Assembly: GCA_902775835.1 (NCBI GenBank)
Contig: CACYNZ010000252.1
Span: 1-5,602, forward strand
Direction: 5' to 3'
Source of the DNA: an uncultured Eubacteriales bacterium
Lineage (GTDB): Bacteria; Bacillota_A; Clostridia; Christensenellales; Aristaeellaceae
DNA length: 5,602 nt
Below are positions 1 through 4,407 of this stretch, piece by piece (within the stretch, counting starts at the first letter, position 1; every line of letters starts with the position of its first letter). A program made the position numbers and the translations under genes. The notes beneath the pieces are model-generated. The model was not told the DNA's origin, did no database searches, and was given only the letters and a program-made list of their open reading frames with translations.

Positions 1-180
1 GCCCGCGTCATCCGTATAGGTCAGGTATATACACGCCCGGGCTCCGTCCACGGTAACCTGATCCACCTGCGCCGGGAAATGATCTGCACTGCAGGCCGCT
101 TCCAGCATCAGCCGCCCGAGCAGGACCACCAGGAGCGACAGACAGAGAAACCGGTGCTCCCGGAACCAGGATGCTTCCAT
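1..180 (-). CDS. N-terminal part of an exported or membrane-anchored protein (partial)
   Basis: The first 60 residues of a protein that runs off the left edge of the window. Reading from the ATG at 180, the frame stays open to position 1. The start is preceded by GGAGGAGATAACGGGA, a strong ribosome binding site, and lies 29 bp after the stop of the upstream ElaA-like gene, so it is most likely the third gene of that operon. Residues 1-10 (MEASWFREHR) contain basic residues and are followed by a hydrophobic stretch at 11-26 (FLCLSLLVVLLGRLML), as in a signal peptide or signal anchor. A signal peptidase I cut after Cys-Ser-Ala (residue 32) is plausible. The Cys at 30 is preceded by LEAA, which is not a good lipobox. 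The following residues (VDQVTVDGARACIYLTYTDD) resemble an extracytoplasmic beta-rich domain, but no family is recognised. The frame and export signal are fairly secure; the function is unknown. Confidence 0.6.
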   Translation of the reverse strand, partial: MEASWFREHRFLCLSLLVVLLGRLMLEAACSADHFPAQVDQVTVDGARACIYLTYTDDAG

Positions 181-209
181 TCCCGTTATCTCCTCCCATG
201 CACATTCCC

Positions 210-665
210 TCATCGCTCCAGTTTCATCTGCACATGCGGAATCCCGTCTTCCAGGAATTCCCCGGAGCAGGTCCGGAAGCCCTCACGCTCATAAAAGCCC
301 ACCGCATAAGACTGCGCCTCAAGCACAATCTGCCGGGGATGCATTTCTTCCCGGACCTTTTCCAGCCCGGCCCTCAGGAGCACGCCGCCATATCCCCGGC
401 CGTGGTGCCGCGTGACCACCCGTCCCATCTGCACCACACCCTCTTCCCGGACATAGGCGCGCAGGCAGGCTTCCAGCCGGCCGTCCTGCATCAGGAATAC
501 ATGCAGGCTCTCCGGGTCTTTCCCGTCCATATCCTGATAAATGCACTGCTGCTCCACCACAAACACTTCCGACCGGAGACGCAGGATCTCGTACAGTTCC
601 CGCACGGTCAGATCCTCAAAGTACCTGGAAACAATCTGCATGCCTTCACCCGTCTTCTGTCCCAT
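210..665 (-). CDS. elaA: ElaA-family GNAT N-acetyltransferase
   Basis: A predicted small cytoplasmic acetyltransferase of 151 residues using acetyl-CoA; the acceptor of ElaA proteins is not established. It closely follows the E. coli ElaA pattern: LRSEVFVVEQQCIYQDMDG at 30-48, GRVVTRHHGRGYGG at 81-94 (R86-x-x-G89-x-G91 is the acetyl-CoA pyrophosphate loop), LEAQSYAVGFYEREGF at 115-130 and EDGIPHVQM at 139-147. The length matches the usual ~150 residues. The ATG at 665 is chosen because AAAGGA lies 8 nt upstream. A GTG at 695 would add ten arginine-rich residues outside the family, and the internal ATG at 641 (MQIVSRYF) has a poorer site. It is the middle gene of a minus-strand operon, 56 bp after the other GNAT gene and 29 bp before the exported-protein gene. 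Family assignment is firm; the substrate is unknown. Confidence 0.9.
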   Translation of the reverse strand: MGQKTGEGMQIVSRYFEDLTVRELYEILRLRSEVFVVEQQCIYQDMDGKDPESLHVFLMQDGRLEACLRAYVREEGVVQMGRVVTRHHGRGYGGVLLRAGLEKVREEMHPRQIVLEAQSYAVGFYEREGFRTCSGEFLEDGIPHVQMKLER

Positions 666-721
666 TCCCTGTATCCTTTCGCCCCGGACGCGCACCTTCC
701 TGCAGGTATATCCCGGACCAC

Positions 722-1219
722 TTATTCCGTTTTTTCATAGGCAATCCTGGGAAACGGGTCCTCCTCCACATAGATCGTCCCGCAGCGGACAAACCCGAGC
801 TTTTCCAGAAGATGCTGCATCACCACATTGTCCCCGTGGGTGTCCACCCGCAGATGCCGGCACTGTTCCCAGGCCCACTGCATGCAGAATGTGCCGATTC
901 CGGGCATGCTTCCGTCACCTGCAATGCGATGCACCACGCCGTAGGGTGCGTCACTTCGCCATGCCCCGTCCCAGATGCGGGCATAGGTGGGTTCTATATT
1001 TTCTCCGCTGATATAGAAGAATGTGCCCACCACCGCATCTTCATGCACGCAGACATAGCTGTGGCCTTCCTCGATATCCCGCCGGATCAGGGCTTCCGGC
1101 GGCCAGCATGTGGGCCCCCACTGTTCCGGGTTCCCGTGCTCGGCCATGAAGCGCCGGGCATATGCATAGATTTCCATCATACGGCTGACATCCTCTGTGG
1201 TTGAATGACGGATTTCCAT
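722..1219 (-). CDS. GNAT family N-acetyltransferase
   Basis: A 165-residue predicted acetyl-CoA-dependent acyltransferase of a group common in Bacillota. Recognisable parts are YARRFMAEHGNPEQWG (20-35), the core strand VVGTFFYISGENIEPTY (73-89), PYGVVHRIA (92-100) followed by the acetyl-CoA loop GDGSMPGIG (101-109), and LRVDTHGDNVVMQHLLEKLG (123-142), leading to the GF-x-x-CG-x-I-Y ending typical of GNAT C-termini. The loop is SMPGIG rather than the textbook Q/R-x-x-G-x-G/A, which as far as I recall is normal in this subgroup. The ATG at 1219 is preferred over the in-frame GTG at 1225 because GGGAGG lies 9 nt before the ATG but only 3 nt before the GTG. It is the first gene of the minus-strand unit, behind the TATAAT box at 1267-1272. 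The acceptor is unknown; amines, amino acids or antibiotics are all possible. Confidence 0.88.
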   Translation of the reverse strand: MEIRHSTTEDVSRMMEIYAYARRFMAEHGNPEQWGPTCWPPEALIRRDIEEGHSYVCVHEDAVVGTFFYISGENIEPTYARIWDGAWRSDAPYGVVHRIAGDGSMPGIGTFCMQWAWEQCRHLRVDTHGDNVVMQHLLEKLGFVRCGTIYVEEDPFPRIAYEKTE

Positions 1220-1266
1220 CGTCACGCGCCTCCCAGGTTCCCCGCCTGCGGCGGGAATTCTCTGGG

Positions 1267-1295
1267 ATTATACCGGAGGATGTCCGGCCCGAAAA
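1267..1295 (-). promoter_or_regulatory. Promoter of the minus-strand acetyltransferase operon
   Basis: A perfect TATAAT -10 box reads on the minus strand at 1272-1267. Seventeen bases further upstream is TTTTCG, a weak -35 match, so the assignment rests mainly on the -10 box and its position about 48 bp before the GNAT start. Transcription would begin near 1260. The RNA would then open almost at its 5' end with a 6-bp GC hairpin (CCCGCC at 1255-1250 pairing with GGCGGG at 1246-1241, loop GCA), just ahead of the GGGAGG ribosome binding site. Confidence 0.5.
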
Positions 1296-1332
1296 GAGGC
1301 ATCTCTGCTCTTTCCCTGTCCCTCCCGGAGAG

Positions 1333-1354
1333 AAAAATCCTTCCGGATGAAGGA
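1333..1354 (-). terminator. Possible minus-strand terminator in the divergent intergenic region
   Basis: On the minus strand, TCCTTC (1354-1349) pairs with GAAGGA (1343-1338) around a 5-nt loop, followed at once by TTTTT (1337-1333). The geometry is that of a short intrinsic terminator, but the stem is only 6 bp. It would stop antisense transcripts coming out of the hydrolase gene before they reach the GNAT promoter at 1267-1295. It may be coincidental. Confidence 0.3.
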
Positions 1355-1394
1355 GTTTGGCAAGTCTTCCTCGAAATGCACAGGACAAGGCCTG

Positions 1395-1411
1395 CCCGGC
1401 AATGCGCCGGG
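1395..1411 (+). other. GC-rich hairpin in the leader of the hydrolase gene
   Basis: CCCGGC (1395-1400) pairs with GCCGGG (1406-1411) around AATGC. It is followed by GAAAGCAG, not a T tract, so it is not an intrinsic terminator. It ends about 22 nt before the GGAGG ribosome binding site of the hydrolase gene. No convincing promoter for that gene was found between 1220 and 1442: TTGGCA at 1357-1362 has no -10 box at proper spacing. Confidence 0.3.
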
Positions 1412-1442
1412 AAAGCAGAGAACGATCCTTATGGAGGCCCTT

Positions 1443-2585
1443 ATGGCGAATATATTTGATTATCTGGACTGGCGCGGTGACATGCCATTGTCCGCGGATC
1501 CCCTGAACGAAGTGGACAACCTGGTGCTGTCAGAACTTGTCTACACGGATTTCCGGGAAATTGTGCCGGAAGACGGCCGGGAAATCTCCCTGCAGGAGGC
1601 CTGCACGGAATTCTTCCGCAGGCATACCCGGGAAGAGGTGCTCGCTGACAAGACCTTTACCGGCAAGGCGCCCCTGCTCATGGAAATGATGGTGAACCGT
1701 GCCCGCTTCCAGGACATGACCCTTTCCTGGTACGTGGATGAGATTGACGTGGAAAAAGAGTTCCAGCTCGCCGCCGTCACCTTCCGTTTCCCGGATGGCA
1801 GCGCATACATCGCGTTCCGCGGCACTGACGGCACGGTGGTCGGCTGGAAGGAGGACTTCAATCTCACCTTCCTCTCCAGAACGCCGGGCCAGATGGGGGC
1901 CATTGCGTATCTGAACCGGGTCGGGCACACCCTGTCCGGACCCCTGACCGTGGGCGGCCACTCCAAGGGCGGCAATCTCGCGGTATACGCCTCCGCCTTC
2001 TGTGATCCGGATATCCAGGACCGGATCCGCACGGTCTATTCCAATGACGGCCCCGGCTTCCGGCAGGAAATCACGGAAGACTCCGGATATGAGCGCATGC
2101 TCGGGAAAATGATCAGCATTGTGCCGGACACCTCCATCATCGGACTTCTGCTCTCCAGCCGGGCTTCCCATCGTGTCATCGAGAGCACGGCTTCCGGGAT
2201 TTTCCAGCACGACGGCTTCAGCTGGTCCGTGCACCGGAACCGGTTCGTCCCGGCCCAGCTGAGCGCTGTCAGCGAGCTCATTGATCAGGTGCTGGGCAGC
2301 TGGCTCGCCCAGATGGATGATGAAACCCGGGAATCTGCTATTGACACGGTGTTCTCCCTGTTTGAAGCCACGGGCAAGGAAACCTTCGGGGAAATCAACG
2401 GCCAGAAGCTGAAAAGCGCTGAGGCCATCCTCACCGCCCTGCGCAGCCTGCCCAGGGAAAAGCAGCAGGAAGTCCTGCGGCTTTTCGGTCTGCTTGGCCA
2501 GAGCGGCGGGCATGCCACCATAAGCTTTCTCTCCGCATTCCTGAACGAGAGAAAGGAAGAAAAGGCAAAGGAAGAAAAAGCCTGA
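1443..2585 (+). CDS. Mbeg1-like (DUF2974) alpha/beta hydrolase
   Basis: A 380-residue predicted serine hydrolase with a class 3 lipase-like fold; no substrate is known for this Bacillota family. It begins with the family signature MANIFDYLDWRGDMPLSADP (1-20) followed by the NEVDNLVLSELVYTDF region. The core holds AFRGTD (124-129, the oxyanion-side strand of class 3 lipases) and the nucleophile elbow GGHSKGG (171-177) with Ser174. SNDGPGF (200-206, Asp202) and QHDGFSW (255-261, His256) are candidates for the remaining catalytic residues; their roles are inferred. There is no signal peptide, so it is probably cytoplasmic. The C-terminus is helical and ends in a charged tail, KEEKAKEEKA. The ATG at 1443 has GGAGG five bases upstream and gives the family N-terminus; extensions to 1431 or 1347 add unrelated sequence. 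It is monocistronic, divergent from the acetyltransferase operon, and closed by a terminator 15 bp downstream. Confidence 0.88.
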   Translation: MANIFDYLDWRGDMPLSADPLNEVDNLVLSELVYTDFREIVPEDGREISLQEACTEFFRRHTREEVLADKTFTGKAPLLMEMMVNRARFQDMTLSWYVDEIDVEKEFQLAAVTFRFPDGSAYIAFRGTDGTVVGWKEDFNLTFLSRTPGQMGAIAYLNRVGHTLSGPLTVGGHSKGGNLAVYASAFCDPDIQDRIRTVYSNDGPGFRQEITEDSGYERMLGKMISIVPDTSIIGLLLSSRASHRVIESTASGIFQHDGFSWSVHRNRFVPAQLSAVSELIDQVLGSWLAQMDDETRESAIDTVFSLFEATGKETFGEINGQKLKSAEAILTALRSLPREKQQEVLRLFGLLGQSGGHATISFLSAFLNERKEEKAKEEKA

Positions 2586-2599
2586 GCCCTCCCCATAGA

Positions 2600-2629
2600 A
2601 AAACGCTGTCCGTCCGCGGGCAGCGTTTT
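2600..2629 (+). terminator. Rho-independent terminator after the hydrolase gene
   Basis: AAAACGCTGTCCG (2600-2612) pairs with CGGGCAGCGTTTT (2617-2629), giving 13 pairs including one G-T, around a TCCG tetraloop. The 3' arm ends in TTTT on the plus strand and the 5' arm starts with AAAA, so it could also work in reverse. It begins 15 bp after the hydrolase stop and isolates that gene from the flippase-like gene. Confidence 0.85.
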
Positions 2630-2689
2630 CCTGTGCCTGAACCGGTACTTTCCCGCCTTCCGTTTCCCTTTTCTCCTGCCGTCCGGTGC

Positions 2690-2718
2690 TTGCATTCCCT
2701 GTTTCCCGGCGCTAGAAT
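2690..2718 (+). promoter_or_regulatory. Promoter of the flippase-like gene
   Basis: TTGCAT (2690-2695) and TAGAAT (2713-2718, five of six matches to TATAAT) are separated by exactly 17 bp. The start would be near 2724-2725, leaving a leader of about 25 nt that holds the ribosome binding site GAGGAAAGGA (2734-2743). It sits between the upstream terminator and the gene, which supports an independent transcription unit. Confidence 0.6.
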
Positions 2719-2749
2719 GATAGAACTTTTTCTGAGGAAAGGACCGACT

Positions 2750-3952
2750 ATGAGAAAGCTGCTTAAGCATATACCCGCCTTCGCCTCCGATACGGTATGG
2801 ACCGCCGGTGGATTTCTGATCCTGAATCTCTGCCTTCAGGCCCTGATCTATCCCCAGTGGACCGAGGTCCTGGGCAATGAAGGCTCCGGCAATGTGCTGT
2901 ATCTCGTTGCCTTTACGGATATTTTTGCCGTCACCATGGGCACTGCCTGCAGCTATGCACGGCTGAAGGAAAGCGTCGGCGGCGACCCGGGGCGCGCGTC
3001 CTACACGGTCGTGCTTGCCGCTGCAGGCATTGCTGCGCTTCCCCTGTGCTTTCTGATTGCCCGGGGCAATCCTGCCACGCCGGACACCGCTGCCTGCCTT
3101 CTGTACTTCCTTGTCACCGTGCTGCGCATGATCCGGTACTGGGGCATGGTTTTCTTCAATCTGCGCAAGGATTACCGTGGCATGTTCCTCTATCACCTGG
3201 TCATATCCGCAGGGTTTGCCCTGGGCTACGCGCTCTTTGCACGCACCGGACTGTGGGCCCTGTCCCTGCTGCCCGGTGAAGCCCTTGGTGTTGTGTACCT
3301 TCTGCTGCGTGACCGTACGCCCCGGGGGCGCATTTCCCCGGTTCTGATCCGTTCATGCCTGCTGCTTGCGCTCTCCTATCTGATCTCCAATGTCTTCTAC
3401 AATGCGGACAAGCTGATCCTGAAGAACCTGGTATCCGCGGAAGCCGTCACCATTTTCCAGCTTTCCGCCTGGGGCGGGCGCGTCATGTCCCTGCTCGCTT
3501 CCTCCGTGGACGCAGTGCTGATCGGGTACCTGGCCAGAAAGCAGGAAACCCCGGATGGCAGAAGCATCCTCCGTCTGGGCGTGCTTTCCCTGGCGGCAGC
3601 ACTGGTTCTCTCCCTTGGCGCGTTTATGGTCTCCATGGTCTGGATCTGTCTGCGGTATGCCTACAATTACGCCCTGGTATCCCCCTACTTCCTCCCGAGC
3701 AACGCAGCCTACGCAGTCTTTTTTGTGACAGAGGTCGTCACCGTCTTTCTTCTGCGCTACTGTCCTTCCCGTCTGCAGGTGTATGTAAACCTGGTATTCC
3801 TTCTCGGGTTCGTCCTCTGCATGCTCTGCACTTCCCGCTTCGGACTGAACGGATTCATCCTTTCTTTCCTTGTGCTGAACCTGATCCGCCTCGTCTCCGC
3901 GCTTCTGCTGGGCTGGCATTTCCTGCTTCGGCGTTCCAGGGCAGCGTCATAA
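2750..3952 (+). CDS. Polytopic membrane protein, polysaccharide flippase-like (MATE/MVF superfamily)
   Basis: A 400-residue integral membrane protein, probably exporting a lipid-linked sugar or similar amphiphile. It starts MRKLLKHIPAFASDTVWTAG, the short basic N-terminus leading into TM1 (about 15-34) seen in Wzx-type proteins. Further hydrophobic spans lie near 47-66, 84-104, 114-133, 145-165, 168-187, 200-222, 232-258, 276-300, 318-336, 343-365 and 369-395, about twelve in all. NVFYNADKLILKNLVSAEAV (214-233) resembles the N-x-D-K-x-x-L region opening the second half of Wzx proteins. The length fits the family (400-480). The ATG at 2750 is chosen for GAGGAAAGGA upstream and because the promoter lies at 2690-2718; a longer reading from 2633 would begin upstream of that promoter. 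No glycosyltransferase or polymerase gene is adjacent, so the substrate cannot be inferred. Superfamily is likely; the exact role is uncertain. Confidence 0.75.
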   Translation: MRKLLKHIPAFASDTVWTAGGFLILNLCLQALIYPQWTEVLGNEGSGNVLYLVAFTDIFAVTMGTACSYARLKESVGGDPGRASYTVVLAAAGIAALPLCFLIARGNPATPDTAACLLYFLVTVLRMIRYWGMVFFNLRKDYRGMFLYHLVISAGFALGYALFARTGLWALSLLPGEALGVVYLLLRDRTPRGRISPVLIRSCLLLALSYLISNVFYNADKLILKNLVSAEAVTIFQLSAWGGRVMSLLASSVDAVLIGYLARKQETPDGRSILRLGVLSLAAALVLSLGAFMVSMVWICLRYAYNYALVSPYFLPSNAAYAVFFVTEVVTVFLLRYCPSRLQVYVNLVFLLGFVLCMLCTSRFGLNGFILSFLVLNLIRLVSALLLGWHFLLRRSRAAS

Positions 3953-4001
3953 GCTATCTTCATGTTCTGAACGCCCGTCTTCCGCACCGCTTGAGATCAG
4001 C

Positions 4002-4035
4002 CGCCGGGATCCATTCTGATCCCGGTGCTTTTTTT
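4002..4035 (+). terminator. Rho-independent terminator after the flippase-like gene
   Basis: CCGGGATC (4004-4011) pairs perfectly with GATCCCGG (4018-4025) around CATTCT. The stem can be lengthened by G4003-T4026 and C4002-G4027, and is followed by seven Ts (4029-4035). It ends transcription about 50 bp after the stop at 3952. A further copy of CCGGGATC at 4036-4043 could compete for the middle arm. Confidence 0.88.
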
Positions 4036-4043
4036 CCGGGATC

Positions 4044-4254
4044 TTATGGACACATGCGGCCGCCTGACTTTGGAAATGCATACATCCGGTTCTTTCTGCC
4101 GGAAAGACTGCGCTGCCACTGTGCGCAGCACTCTATCCCCGAACGCGAATCCGGACAGTTTTTACACGGCAGCTTGTGCGGCATATGATCATGACCCTAT
4201 CCTGAACCGGTTATTCATACGATGAATCCGCTCTTTCACATATTCGCCTGATGT
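4044..4254. other. Intergenic stretch without a recognisable gene
   Basis: Nothing here is supported as a gene. A 66-codon plus-strand frame (4025-4225) begins with a GTG inside the terminator, has no ribosome binding site and resembles no known protein. Small stems are present: TCTTTC/GAAAGA (4091-4096 with 4102-4107), CTGCGC/GCGCAG (4108-4113 with 4123-4128) and ATTCAT/ATGAAT (4213-4218 with 4222-4227). None has a T tract. The composition drifts from GC-rich to AT-rich, and the change is complete by about 4240. This is where the left border of an acquired segment would be expected, but no direct repeat or integrase site was found. Confidence 0.4.
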
Positions 4255-4302
4255 TATAATTTTCGGTAAGTCAGGAAAAATGGTTCTTCACCGAAAATTA
4301 TA
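4255..4302. repeat. Inverted repeat unit 1 upstream of the ATPase gene
   Basis: TATAATTTTCGGT (4255-4267) is mirrored perfectly by ACCGAAAATTATA (4290-4302) across a 22-nt spacer. The spacer starts AAG and ends TTC. It lies 82 bp upstream of a second unit with the same arms and spacer length. In RNA it would be a 13-bp AU-rich stem followed by TTTTT (4303-4307), so a weak terminator role on the plus strand is possible. The repetition with a different spacer sequence favours a protein-recognised DNA site. Confidence 0.9.
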
Positions 4303-4313
4303 TTTTTACACGG

Positions 4314-4342
4314 TTGACGTCAGCATTGGGAATACTTATAAT
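4314..4342 (+). promoter_or_regulatory. Promoter of the ATPase gene, -10 box inside a repeat arm
   Basis: TTGACG (4314-4319, five of six) and TATAAT (4337-4342, six of six) are separated by exactly 17 bp, the best promoter match in the window. The -10 box is the first six bases of the left arm of repeat unit 2. Transcription would start near 4349-4350, at the end of that arm, leaving a leader of about 58 nt that contains only the right arm. The -35 box overlaps the palindrome TGACGTCA (4315-4322). The TATAAT of unit 1 (4255-4260) has no good -35 at 16-18 bp. Confidence 0.75.
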
Positions 4343-4385
4343 TTTCGGTAAGCACACCATTTATGTCGCTCACCGAAAATTATAA
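4336..4385. repeat. Inverted repeat unit 2 upstream of the ATPase gene
   Basis: TTATAATTTTCGGT (4336-4349) is mirrored perfectly by ACCGAAAATTATAA (4372-4385), with 14-bp arms and a 22-nt spacer. The core 13-mer is identical to that of unit 1, and the left arms start 82 bp apart. The spacer begins AAG and ends CTC. The left arm contains the -10 box and predicted start site of the ATPase promoter; the right arm lies in the leader, 22 bp before the ATG. The layout fits an operator for negative control. Confidence 0.92.
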
Positions 4386-4407
4386 ATCAGAGAAAGGGAT
4401 GTGAGCT

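Noticed and set aside
8..205. 65-codon minus-strand frame at the left edge
   Set aside because: It overlaps the 1-180 reading in another frame, starts at a GTG without a proper ribosome binding site, and gives a Gly/Pro/Ser-rich product. The frame from 180 has GGAGG, fits the operon spacing and encodes a clear signal segment.
1530..2513. 327-codon minus-strand frame opposite the hydrolase gene
   Set aside because: It is a mirror of the GC-rich hydrolase gene with no recognisable family or ribosome binding site, whereas the plus-strand product has full family motifs.
2633..2749. N-terminal extension of the flippase-like protein by 39 residues
   Set aside because: The extension starts upstream of the predicted promoter (2690-2718) and adds a proline-rich stretch unlike the family. 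The ATG at 2750 has a good ribosome binding site.
2285..3196. 303-codon minus-strand frame spanning the terminator and the start of the flippase-like gene
   Set aside because: It runs through a terminator, a promoter and two plus-strand genes, and its product is basic low-complexity sequence with no known domain.
3355..4188. 277-codon plus-strand frame overlapping the flippase-like gene and its terminator
   Set aside because: It is an out-of-frame shadow that reads through the terminator hairpin, with no domain and no ribosome binding site.
4255..4385. A CRISPR array reading of the repeated 13-mer
   Set aside because: There are only four copies in alternating orientation, the repeat is too short, two of the intervals share a fixed 22 nt, and no Cas genes are present. 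They are inverted pairs, not direct repeats with spacers.
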